This document shows positions 16,871-25,015 of a DNA stretch of 64,000 bases, piece by piece. This DNA is from Orlajensenia leifsoniae. Lineage in GTDB: Bacteria; Actinomycetota; Actinomycetes; Actinomycetales; Microbacteriaceae. Below the pieces are notes generated by a model. The model did no database searches. It saw nothing but the letters and a program-made list of their open reading frames with translations, and was not told the origin of the DNA. The stretch spans positions 124,001 through 188,000 of the forward strand of contig NZ_SPQZ01000006.1 in the NCBI RefSeq assembly GCF_004570845.1. The letters run 5' to 3'. Made by a program: the position numbers and the translations under genes. Positions within the stretch are counted from its first letter, which is position 1. Each line of letters opens with the position of its first letter.

Positions 16871-19030
16871 TCAGCGAGCGGTCTCCCTGATGATCCGCAC
16901 GGCCCCAACCGCCACCTCAGTGTCGGCGGTGACCGGCTCGCCCGTGGCGAGGTCGGTTCCCGCGACGCCGACGGATGCGGCCGTATCGGCGTGGTTGATC
17001 AGGACGGTGAACCGCGTGCCGTCGTCGGCGACACGGGTAACCCGCTCGAGGCCGGGGGCCGGGCGGGAGACCGAGACGCCCGCCGAGGTGAGCACGTCGG
17101 AGACGAAGCCCTCGAGGTCGGCGCCGTCGAGGCGGGTCGAGAGGTACCAGGCCGATCCGTCGCCCAGGTCGTTGACGGTGATGGCGGGCTGACCGGCGGC
17201 CGGGCCGTCGACGTAGCTCGTCACCGCTGTCGCGCCCTCGAGCACGATGGCGTCGCTCCAGACCGAGCCGGACCAGGCGGCGGAGGTCGAGGCGGCAGCA
17301 GAGGGCGAGCCGGCGGCATCCGTCGCCGCAGACAACCCGACCCGATCGCCCGACTTCAGCGGCAGGAACTCCTCGATCGACAGCCCGAGCACCTCGCGCA
17401 GCTGGCCGGGGTAGGAGCCGGCGGGCACGTCGTCGTTCGACGACACGATGCCCGAGAAGTACGAGACGGCGAGGGTTCCTCCGCCGGCGACGTAGCCGCG
17501 CAGGTTGGCAGCGCCCTCGTCGTCGAGCAGGTAGAGCGACGGCGCGAAGACCGTCGAGTAGCCCGAGAGGTCGGCGGACGGGTGCACGAAGTCGACGGTC
17601 ACGCCGAGGCTCCAGAGAGCCGTGTAGAACGCCTCGACGCGCTCGCGGTGGGCGAGGTCGACCGAGGGGCGCCACTCCAGGTCCTGCGCCCAGAACGATT
17701 CGGTGCTCCAGACGATGGCGACGGATGCCTCCACCCGCGACCCGCGCAGCTCCGACGCGGCGCCCAGCAGCCCCCCGAGCGACACGACCTCGCGCCAGGT
17801 GCGCGACGACGTACCGGCGTGGGGGAGCATCGCCGAGTGGAACTTCTCGGCTCCGAACCGGCTGGCGCGGAACTGGAAGAACAACACGGCGTCCGAGCCT
17901 CGGGCGACGTGCGACAACGAGTTGCGGGCGAGTTCACCCGAACGCTTGGCGATGTTGCGCGGCTGCCAGTTGACCGCGGACGTGGAGTGCTCCATGAGGA
18001 TCCACGGCTTGCCGCCGGCGAGGGAGCGGGTGAAGTCGGCGTCCATCGCGAGCATCACGTGGTTGTCGTCGCGCTCGGCCGTCAGGTAGTGGTCGTTCGA
18101 GACGATGTCGACCTCCCGCGCCCACGCCCAGTAGTCGACCGAAGGGCAGCTCGTCGCCATGAAGTTCGTCGTGATGGGCTGCGGTGCGTGCGCGCGGATG
18201 GCGTCGCGCTCGCCGATGTAGCAGGCGAGCAGCGCATCCGAGGAGAACCGCTTGAAGTCGAGGCGCTGAGCGGGGTTCGTGATGGAGGCCGATAGGCGTG
18301 GAGCGTCGATCTCGTCCCACTCGCCGTAGCGCTGGCCCCAGAACGACGTGCCCCAGGCGGCGTTCAGTTGCTCGAGGGATCCGTAGCGGTCCTGCAGCCA
18401 GCGCCTGAAGCCGAGCACCGAGTAGTCGTCGTAGCTCTCGCCGATGGGTGCGCCGTACTCGTTGTGCACGTGCCAGAGCACGACCGCGGGGTGCTGGCCG
18501 TAGCGCTCGGCGAGGGCCGAGGCGATGGCGACGGATGCCGCACGGTACTCGGGCGACGACGGGCTGACGAGCCCGCGCGAACCGAAGCCGAGGGTCACGC
18601 CTTCCCGCGTCACCGGGCGGGATGCCGGGTACTTCTTCCAGAACCAGGCCGGCGGCACCGTCGTGGGGGTTCCGAGGTCGACGTCGATGCCGGCGCCGGC
18701 CAGGAGGTCGAGCACCTCGTCGAGGAAGCTGAAGTCGTACTCGCCCTCGCGCGGCTCGAGAAGCGCCCACGAGAAGATGCCGACGCTGACGAGGTTCACG
18801 CCGGCCTGGCGCATCAGCTCGATGTCCTCGAGCCAGGTCTCGCGCGGCCACTGCTCGGGGTTGTAGTCGCCGCCGAAGCGCAGCCGGCTGGTTCCGGGGA
18901 TCCAGCCGGAGCGGACGGATGCCGCAGGGGAGGAGCCGACGGTGGGCTCGGCATCCGCCACCCCGTCCGACACGACGAACGCGTGCTCGGCAGGTGCCGC
19001 GAGCGGGCTTTCCGTGTGCTGGGTCGACAT
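16871..19030 (-). CDS. GH42 family beta-galactosidase
   Basis: A 719-residue protein. I chose ATG 19030 because AAAGGAG precedes it; the longer frame adds a non-conserved stretch. About 40 disordered residues precede the GH42 start (RFGGDYNPEQWP). The (beta/alpha)8 barrel contains the acid/base Glu191 (WHVHNEYG) and the nucleophile Glu347 (ILMEHSTSAVNW). The trimerisation (YLLDDEGAANLRGYV) and C-terminal beta domains follow. There is no signal peptide, so it is cytosolic. It hydrolyses terminal beta-galactosides brought in by the divergent ABC importer. The shared 200-bp region suggests joint control by the LacI protein at 22615. Confidence 0.95.
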   Translation of the reverse strand: MSTQHTESPLAAPAEHAFVVSDGVADAEPTVGSSPAASVRSGWIPGTSRLRFGGDYNPEQWPRETWLEDIELMRQAGVNLVSVGIFSWALLEPREGEYDFSFLDEVLDLLAGAGIDVDLGTPTTVPPAWFWKKYPASRPVTREGVTLGFGSRGLVSPSSPEYRAASVAIASALAERYGQHPAVVLWHVHNEYGAPIGESYDDYSVLGFRRWLQDRYGSLEQLNAAWGTSFWGQRYGEWDEIDAPRLSASITNPAQRLDFKRFSSDALLACYIGERDAIRAHAPQPITTNFMATSCPSVDYWAWAREVDIVSNDHYLTAERDDNHVMLAMDADFTRSLAGGKPWILMEHSTSAVNWQPRNIAKRSGELARNSLSHVARGSDAVLFFQFRASRFGAEKFHSAMLPHAGTSSRTWREVVSLGGLLGAASELRGSRVEASVAIVWSTESFWAQDLEWRPSVDLAHRERVEAFYTALWSLGVTVDFVHPSADLSGYSTVFAPSLYLLDDEGAANLRGYVAGGGTLAVSYFSGIVSSNDDVPAGSYPGQLREVLGLSIEEFLPLKSGDRVGLSAATDAAGSPSAAASTSAAWSGSVWSDAIVLEGATAVTSYVDGPAAGQPAITVNDLGDGSAWYLSTRLDGADLEGFVSDVLTSAGVSVSRPAPGLERVTRVADDGTRFTVLINHADTAASVGVAGTDLATGEPVTADTEVAVGAVRIIRETAR

Positions 19031-19227
19031 GGGGCGATCTCCTTTGACTGTGTGCGTTCCCAGTTCTAGCACACAAGCAAACACAAGCAAAAGCAGGCTG
19101 CAACCGTGTTGACAACCCATTCAGTCTGTGCGTTACTGGGATCGCTCACAGGCACATCGGCGTTCTTCTCAGCGAGAGCGGTGGTGCCGAAAACCTGCAC
19201 AACACAGCTTTCGACAAGGAGGACGAA
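19031..19227. promoter_or_regulatory. Divergent promoter/operator region of the galactoside locus
   Basis: It contains the inverted repeat GTGTGC-N13-GCACAC (19050-19074), two adjacent perfect 10-bp direct repeats ACACAAGCAA (19071-19090), and TGTGCGTT repeated at 19051 and 19127. On the plus strand TTGACA (19109-19114) is followed after 17 bp by GTTACT, a plausible promoter for the binding-protein gene. These are likely operators for the LacI regulator at 22615, by inference. Confidence 0.5.
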
Positions 19228-20544
19228 ATGCGAGCTCGACTTCGCATCGGCGCCATTGCAACAGCCGCCGCAGCAGCGCTCATCATGACGGGATGCACGG
19301 CGACAGCCGATTCCGGCAGCGGGAGCGGATCATCGGACGAGAAGGTGGAACTCACCTACTGGGCCTGGGCGCCCAACCTCGACAAGGTGGTCGACATCTG
19401 GAACAAGGCGAACCCGAACATCCAGGTCACCGTCGCCAAGCAGGACGGCGGCGACCCGGCCATCACCAAGCTCCTCACGGCCATCAAGGCCGGCAGCGGT
19501 GCCCCCGACCTGATCCAGGCGGAGTACCAGAAGATCCCCACGCTCGTCTCGGCGGACGCCATCGCCGACATCGCGGGCGACGGTGCGAAGGATCTCTCCT
19601 CGACGTTCCCCGACGGCGTCTGGAACTCGGTCACCCTCGGCAGTGACGCGGTCTACGCGATCCCGCAGGACACCGGGCCCATGATGTTCTTCTACCGCGA
19701 TGACATCTTCCAGCAGCTCGGCGTGAGCGTCCCCACCACGTGGGACGAGTACGCGGATGCCGCCCGCAAGATCCACACCGCAGACCCCACCAAGTTCCTC
19801 GGAACCTTCTCGGCGAACGACGCCGGCTGGTTCACGGGCCTCTCGCAGCAGGCCGGCGCCTCGTGGTGGAGCATCGACGGAGACGCCTGGGGCGTCGACA
19901 TCGACGCCGAGCCCACGCAGAAGGTCGCCGAGTACTGGGGCGGACTCGTCGAGGAGGGCGTGATCGACAACAAGCCGATGTACACCCCCGAGTGGAACGC
20001 CGGACTCAACGACGGTTCGCAGGTGGGCTGGACCGGCGCCGTCTGGGGTCCGGGTGTGCTCTCGGGCAACGCCGCAGACACCGCAGGCAAGTGGAAGGCG
20101 GCTCCGCTCCCCAACTGGGACGCCTCCAGCCCCTCGAACGGCAACTGGGGTGGATCTTCGACCGCCGTCACCACGCAGTCGAAGCACGCCGCGGCCGCCG
20201 TCGAGTTCGCCACCTGGCTGAACACCGACCCCGCGGCCGTCCAGGCCCTGGTCACGGAGACCGGCATCTACCCGGCGGCGACGGATGCAGCGGCATCCGC
20301 CCTCACCGAGGCTCCGGCGTTCTTCAGCAACCAGCCCGACTTCTACGACGTGGCCGCCGAGGCCGCTCAGTCGGTCGGCGACTTCACCTACGGACCGAAC
20401 GTCAACGTGGCATTCAGCGCCTACAACGACGAGTTCGCGAAGGCGGCGGAGTCGAAGCAGGCCAGCGCGTTCCTCGAGGCCGTCACGGCGATGCAGAAGA
20501 TCACGCTCGACGACATGAAGGCCAGCGGCTTCACCGTCAAGTAG
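19228..20544 (+). CDS. Sugar ABC transporter substrate-binding lipoprotein
   Basis: A 438-residue protein starting at ATG 19228 after AAGGAGG. A lipoprotein signal peptide has its lipobox LIMTGC with Cys23. A Ser/Gly linker and a family 1 extracellular solute-binding domain follow (VELTYWAWAPNLDKVVDIWN, IPQDTGPMMFFYRDDIF, WAAPLPNW-like segment). It is anchored outside the membrane, captures an oligosaccharide and delivers it to the two permeases encoded downstream. A strong hairpin follows the stop codon and would keep this gene expressed above the permeases. No ATPase gene is present in the locus, so a shared MsiK-type ATPase elsewhere is implied. Confidence 0.95.
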   Translation: MRARLRIGAIATAAAAALIMTGCTATADSGSGSGSSDEKVELTYWAWAPNLDKVVDIWNKANPNIQVTVAKQDGGDPAITKLLTAIKAGSGAPDLIQAEYQKIPTLVSADAIADIAGDGAKDLSSTFPDGVWNSVTLGSDAVYAIPQDTGPMMFFYRDDIFQQLGVSVPTTWDEYADAARKIHTADPTKFLGTFSANDAGWFTGLSQQAGASWWSIDGDAWGVDIDAEPTQKVAEYWGGLVEEGVIDNKPMYTPEWNAGLNDGSQVGWTGAVWGPGVLSGNAADTAGKWKAAPLPNWDASSPSNGNWGGSSTAVTTQSKHAAAAVEFATWLNTDPAAVQALVTETGIYPAATDAAASALTEAPAFFSNQPDFYDVAAEAAQSVGDFTYGPNVNVAFSAYNDEFAKAAESKQASAFLEAVTAMQKITLDDMKASGFTVK

Positions 20545-20551
20545 TGCCACA

Positions 20552-20583
20552 GGGCGGGGGCCGAGTCCATGCGGCCCCCGCCC
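20552..20583 (+). terminator. Strong hairpin between binding-protein and permease genes
   Basis: A perfect 12-bp stem, GGGCGGGGGCCG (20552-20563) pairing with CGGCCCCCGCCC (20572-20583), with an 8-nt loop. It lies 8 bp after the stop codon and 33 bp before the permease start, so it likely acts as a partial terminator or as a 3' stabiliser of the binding-protein mRNA. Confidence 0.8.
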
Positions 20584-20616
20584 ACCCTTCCCTCGCTCAT
20601 ACTCCAGGAGAACCTG

Positions 20617-21600
20617 ATGACAGCCACAGTCGAGAGGTCGGTCAAGCAACGACGGGCCTCGCAGCGACCCGCAGCGCTCAGCCCGGCCAAGCGCAAGGCG
20701 GCCCGCAAGCGGGCGGTCGTGCCCTACATGATGCTGCTGCCCGGCATCGTGCTGTTCGTCGTGTTCATGGCGGCGCCCATCGTCTACACGCTCTATCTCA
20801 GCTTCCAGAAGACCGTCGTGAAGGGTCTGGGCCTCGGCTCGGGCGCCCGCTCGCAGGTCTTCGCCGGGTTGGACAACTACATCGCGTCACTGACGGACCC
20901 CGCCTTCGCGGCATCCGTCGGCCGGGTGCTCCTGTACGGGCTCATCCTGATTCCGACCATGCTCGTCCTGGCATTGCTCTTCGCGTTGCTGCTCGACTCC
21001 CGCCGCACGCGCGCCCGCGGCTTCTCGCGGGTCTCGATCTTCCTGCCCTACGCCGTTCCGGCCGTCATCTCCTCGCTGCTCTGGGGCTTCCTCTACCTCC
21101 CCGGCGTCAGCCCGTTCTACTGGATCTTCGACCAGCTCGGCTGGGACGTCCCGTCGATGCTGTCGCCCGGTCTGGTCATGTTCGCCATCGCCAACATCGC
21201 TCTCTGGGGCGGCGTCGGCTTCAACATGATCGTGATGTACACCTCGCTGAAGGCCGTGCCGAGCGAGATCTACGAGGCGGCCACCATCGACGGCGCATCC
21301 GAGGTGCAGATCGCACTGCGCATCAAGATCCCGATCATCGCGCCGGCGCTGGTGATGACGGCGCTGTTCTCCATGATCGCCACGCTGCAGGTCTTCGCCG
21401 AGCCGATGACGCTGCGCCCGCTCACCAACAGCCTCTCGACCACGTGGTCACCGCTCATGTTCGTCTATCGCGACGCCTTCATCCGAGACGACGTGTACAC
21501 GGCGTCGGCAACGTCGATCCTCATCGCCCTGGCCACCTTCGCCATCTCGTTCTTCTTCCTCCGCGTCGTTCAGCGTCGCGCCTTCGGTCAGGAGGACTGA
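20617..21600 (+). CDS. Sugar ABC transporter permease (MalF type)
   Basis: A 327-residue protein. The ATG at 20617 (MTATVERSVKQ) follows CAGGAGAACCTG. An N-terminal cytoplasmic Lys/Arg-rich segment precedes six predicted membrane helices. The EAA loop, which contacts the ATPase, is visible as EIYEAATIDGASEVQIALRI. This is the first permease half of the CUT1 importer together with the gene at 21604, fed by the lipoprotein encoded upstream. Transcription depends on readthrough of the hairpin at 20552 or on an internal promoter that I do not see. Confidence 0.94.
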   Translation: MTATVERSVKQRRASQRPAALSPAKRKAARKRAVVPYMMLLPGIVLFVVFMAAPIVYTLYLSFQKTVVKGLGLGSGARSQVFAGLDNYIASLTDPAFAASVGRVLLYGLILIPTMLVLALLFALLLDSRRTRARGFSRVSIFLPYAVPAVISSLLWGFLYLPGVSPFYWIFDQLGWDVPSMLSPGLVMFAIANIALWGGVGFNMIVMYTSLKAVPSEIYEAATIDGASEVQIALRIKIPIIAPALVMTALFSMIATLQVFAEPMTLRPLTNSLSTTWSPLMFVYRDAFIRDDVYTASATSILIALATFAISFFFLRVVQRRAFGQED

Positions 21601-21603
21601 TCC

Positions 21604-22584
21604 ATGACTGCCACCACGAACATGCCCGCCGTGAACCCCGGCGCATCAGGCTCGGGTTCGGGCTCCGGCGCCGGCCTTCCGTCGACGACGGATGCTCCGC
21701 GCCTGCCGTCGCTGTCTCGCCGGTCGTCGTCGGCTCCGGCCGCCCGGCGCGCCAAGGCGCCGATGTCGATCGGCACCACGCTGGTGCTGCTCATCGGGGC
21801 CCTGTACTGCCTCACACCCGTTCTCTGGGTCGTCATCGCGTCGACCAAGGACGGCTCCGAGCTGTTCAGCACCTTCACCTTCCTGCCGTCGAGCCACCTG
21901 TGGGACAACATCGTGGAGCTCACGCAGTACCGCGGCGGCCTCTACTGGCGCTGGATGGTCAACACGGCGCTGTACGCCGGAGTGGGCGCCATCCTGTCGA
22001 CGTACGTGTCGATGCTCTCGGGCTACGCGCTGGCCAAGTTCACGTTCCCCGGCAAGTCGGGCGTCTTCAAGGTGCTGCTCATGGGCGTCCTCGTGCCCGG
22101 CGTGATCCTCGCGATCCCGCAGTACTTCATGCTCGCGCAGGTGGGGATGACCAACACCTACTGGGCCGTGCTGCTGCCGCAGATCATCAGCCCCTACGGC
22201 ATCTACCTGGCACGCATCTACGCGGCCGCCGCCGTGCCCACCGAGATCATCGAGTCGGGCCGCACCGAGGGTGCCAGCGAGCTGTTCATCCTGCACAGGC
22301 TCGCCATGCCGATGATGCTGCCCGGTCTCGTGACCGTGTTCCTGTTCCAGTTCGTGGCCATCTGGAACAACTTCATGCTGCCGTACATCATGCTCGGCGA
22401 CGACAAGCTGTTCCCGATCACCGTGGGGCTCTCGGGCCTGCTGAACCAGGGGTCGACCGTGCCGGCGCTGTACACATTGGTGATCACGGGCGCGCTGCTG
22501 TCGATCATCCCGCTGATCGCCCTGTTCCTCGTGCTGCAGCGCTACTGGCGGGTGGACCTCGCGGCCGGTGCGGTGAAGGCGTGA
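21604..22584 (+). CDS. Sugar ABC transporter permease (MalG type)
   Basis: A 326-residue protein starting at ATG 21604, 4 bp after the first permease stop. A Ser/Gly/Pro-rich cytoplasmic N-terminus of about 55 residues is longer than usual. Six membrane helices follow, with the EAA motif as TEIIESGRTEGASELFILHRL. It is the second permease half of the CUT1 oligosaccharide importer. The end of the gene is 30 bp before the LacI regulator gene, so the four genes probably form one operon. Confidence 0.94.
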   Translation: MTATTNMPAVNPGASGSGSGSGAGLPSTTDAPRLPSLSRRSSSAPAARRAKAPMSIGTTLVLLIGALYCLTPVLWVVIASTKDGSELFSTFTFLPSSHLWDNIVELTQYRGGLYWRWMVNTALYAGVGAILSTYVSMLSGYALAKFTFPGKSGVFKVLLMGVLVPGVILAIPQYFMLAQVGMTNTYWAVLLPQIISPYGIYLARIYAAAAVPTEIIESGRTEGASELFILHRLAMPMMLPGLVTVFLFQFVAIWNNFMLPYIMLGDDKLFPITVGLSGLLNQGSTVPALYTLVITGALLSIIPLIALFLVLQRYWRVDLAAGAVKA

Positions 22585-22614
22585 CGAGCGCCCTTCCGCC
22601 CCTAGGCTGACACC

Positions 22615-23631
22615 GTGGCAGAGAGCACCCCGCGCAAGCGCCCGACGATCGAGGATGTCGCGCGCGAGTCCGGCGTCTCGCGCGGCACGGTGTCGCGCGT
22701 GCTGAACGGTGGCCATTGGGTGAGTCCGGATGCCGCAGCCGCCGTCGAGAAGGCGATCAAGAAGACCGGCTTCCGAGCCAACCCGCACGCCCGCAACCTG
22801 GCGACGGCCCGCGCGAACTCCATAGCGTTCCTGCTCACCGAGTCGCACGAGCGACTGTTCGAGGACCCGAACTTCTCCGCCCTCATGCGCGGGGCCGCCC
22901 AGGCGCTCGCCGAGCGCGACCTCCCGCTCGTGCTGCTGATGGCCGGGTCGGATGACGAGCAGCGCCGCGCCACCGAGTTCATCACCGCCGGTCACGTCGA
23001 CGGAGCCCTGCTCGTGTCATCGCACCGCGGACGCGAGAGCTTCCTCGGGGAGCTCGTGGCCGCCGAGATCCCGGTGATCGCCTGCGGCATCCCGCTCGGC
23101 TACGAACGTCGCATCGGCTACGTCTCGGCCGACGATCTCGAGGGAGCGCGCGACATGGTGCTCTACCTGCGCGGCCTCGGACGCAGGCGCGTCGCCCACA
23201 TCGCCGGCCCGCTCGACACCTCCGGGGGAACCGGGCGCCTCGAGGGGTATCGCCTCGAGATGGGCGACGACTTCGACGAGTCCCTCGTCGAGGAGGGCGA
23301 CTACTCGCGTACGAGCGGGGAGCGGGCCATGCGCGCACTGCTGGAGCGGCATCCGGATGTCGACGCCGTCTTCGCCGCCAACGACCTCATGGCCGCGGGC
23401 GCGCTCGACGTGCTGCACGCCGCCGGACGCTCGGTGCCCACCGACGTCGCCGTCGCGGGCTTCGACGACGCCCCCATCGCCACCCGCACCTCGCCCGAGC
23501 TCACCACGATGCGCCAGCCCTTCGATCGCATCGCGCGCGAGATGGTGCGGATGCTGCTCGAGGTCATCGACGGGCAGCCGGCCGCACGGCTCACGATGCC
23601 CACGGAGCTGGTGGTGCGCGGGTCGGCTTGA
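22615..23631 (+). CDS. LacI family transcriptional regulator
   Basis: A 338-residue protein starting at GTG 22615. The N-terminal LacI helix-turn-helix reads TIEDVARESGVSRGTVSRVL and is followed by the hinge helix near residues 50-62. The C-terminal half is a periplasmic-binding-protein-like sensor (DAVFAANDLMAAGALDVL, VAVAGFDDAPIA, TTMRQP). As the last gene of the importer operon it most likely represses the importer and the divergent GH42 gene, releasing DNA on binding a galactoside. Candidate operators lie in 19031-19227. The true inducer is not deducible from sequence. Confidence 0.95.
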   Translation: MAESTPRKRPTIEDVARESGVSRGTVSRVLNGGHWVSPDAAAAVEKAIKKTGFRANPHARNLATARANSIAFLLTESHERLFEDPNFSALMRGAAQALAERDLPLVLLMAGSDDEQRRATEFITAGHVDGALLVSSHRGRESFLGELVAAEIPVIACGIPLGYERRIGYVSADDLEGARDMVLYLRGLGRRRVAHIAGPLDTSGGTGRLEGYRLEMGDDFDESLVEEGDYSRTSGERAMRALLERHPDVDAVFAANDLMAAGALDVLHAAGRSVPTDVAVAGFDDAPIATRTSPELTTMRQPFDRIAREMVRMLLEVIDGQPAARLTMPTELVVRGSA

Positions 23632-23661
23632 TCCGCCCGTCCGGCCGCGCGTTCCTCCCTC

Positions 23662-23797
23662 CGCTGATCGAGTAGTGTCGCCCGCCGTCTCGCCTCGCTG
23701 ATCGAGTAGTGCCCGACGAAGTCGGACACGTATCGAGATCACCCCGACGTGGTCTCGATACGCCTGCTCGCTGCGCTCGCGGGCTACTCGACCAACG
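23662..23797. repeat. Composite palindromic intergenic repeat (TCGAGTAG / TATCGAGA type)
   Basis: CGCTGATCGAGTAGTG occurs at 23662 and again at 23696. CGTATCGAGA (23729) faces TCTCGATACG (about 23753-23762), and GCTACTCGACCAACGG (23782-23797) is the opposite-strand form of the ends. Repeats of this kind (TATCGAGACC...CTACTCGACC) are scattered through Microbacteriaceae genomes. They resemble REP-type or terminator elements. Confidence 0.75.
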
Positions 23798-23879
23798 GAC
23801 AGCAACGTCGTGTCGAAGTTGGGGGTAGACGCAGCGACGCTCGCGCTTGTACCGTGATCGAAAGGCTCCATCGAGGGGG

Positions 23880-24932
23880 GTGGTCAGCATCGACGCAGAA
23901 GTTCGATCCAGCCTGTACCCCGTTCGGCGGTTCATTCTCGGCGGGCTGCTCGCCTCGACCGCCCTCGGAATCGCCGGCTTCTTCTTCGGCTCGGCGTCGG
24001 CATCCGCCGAGGAGGCCTCGCAGCCGCCTCGCTCGCCGTCCGCGGTGTCGTCCCTCGTCTCGACTCTCGGCTCGACCGTCGGAGGGGTCGTGACGGATGC
24101 CGTCGACGTCGTCGACGCCACGGTCGATGCCGTCGTCCCCACCGTGACAAGCGTGGTCCCTGAGCCCGTCGCCCCGGTGGTCGACGCCGTGACCGACCCC
24201 GTGTCCGACGTGGTTCAGGCCGTGGCCGATGCGGACCCCGTATCGAACGTGGTGACGCCGGTGACCGACGTTGTCGACGATGTCGTCGGGGGTGTTCCGA
24301 TCGCCTCAGACCTGCTCGGCGACTCGCCGACCGGCGACCTGCTGAACCCGGCCGTCGACGCCGTCGACGGCACCCTCGACGTTCCCGCGCAGGCCCTCGA
24401 CGACCTCGGCGGCACCCCCGGCGTTCCCGGCCTGCCGCCCGTGATCCCGCCGCTGATCCCGCCAGTCGAGGGCGCCGACGCGGACGGAGACGACCCTGTC
24501 GGCACCCCTGGCACCGATGGATCCAGCGTTTCAGGCCACTCGCCCGAGCAGCTCGGTCCGCGCGCGCCGCTCGCCGCCGACGCTCCCGCGCTCGCCCCGT
24601 TCGCCGGCCTCGAACTCTCGGGATCGCCCGCCGACTCGGCCGGTTCTGCCGCGCTGTCGTCCGCGGCATCCGTCGCCGGATCCGCCTCGGCGCCCGACCC
24701 CTCGGCTCCGTTCGCGCCCCGCGACGGCTCGCCGGCTCCAGCACTTCCCGCGGGCCCGACCACGGCCGGCGGATCATCGGGCGCGTCCGGCGGCGGTGGC
24801 CACGGCGGCGTCGCAGCCGAGGCATCCGCTCGCACGGTCGTCCCCGACCCGACGACAGCACTCTTCGACCGCCCGACCGACGACCGCATCCCGGCGTCGC
24901 CCGTCGCCGCGCACGACACCACCCCTGGCTGA
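23880..24932 (+). CDS. Secreted Val/Ala/Pro-rich protein of unknown function
   Basis: Start uncertain. GTG 23880 gives 350 residues with a signal peptide (VRRFILGGLLASTALGIAGF, cleavage near ASA); a TTG at 23847 would add 11 residues. After cleavage the protein has a segment of alternating Val/Asp/Thr/Pro words (TDPVSDVVQAV, TPVTDVVDDVV) and then a disordered Pro/Ala/Ser/Gly-rich half with GASGGGGHGG. There is no sortase motif or membrane anchor. It sits 83 bp upstream of the chaplin-like gene, in the same direction and with the same secreted low-complexity style, so the two may be expressed together as cell-surface or extracellular material. No enzyme motif is seen. Confidence 0.75.
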   Translation: MVSIDAEVRSSLYPVRRFILGGLLASTALGIAGFFFGSASASAEEASQPPRSPSAVSSLVSTLGSTVGGVVTDAVDVVDATVDAVVPTVTSVVPEPVAPVVDAVTDPVSDVVQAVADADPVSNVVTPVTDVVDDVVGGVPIASDLLGDSPTGDLLNPAVDAVDGTLDVPAQALDDLGGTPGVPGLPPVIPPLIPPVEGADADGDDPVGTPGTDGSSVSGHSPEQLGPRAPLAADAPALAPFAGLELSGSPADSAGSAALSSAASVAGSASAPDPSAPFAPRDGSPAPALPAGPTTAGGSSGASGGGGHGGVAAEASARTVVPDPTTALFDRPTDDRIPASPVAAHDTTPG

Positions 24933-25015
24933 GTGGGATCCGTCTGCCCGTGAGGCAGAACGCGATCCGAAGCCTCCCGCATGGGAGCACCAACACTCGA
25001 CCAAGGAGTTTCATC

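Noticed and set aside
19740-22610. Plus-strand 956-codon frame across the importer operon
   Set aside because: Runs through three well-defined genes in another frame and is Arg-rich with no conserved motifs.
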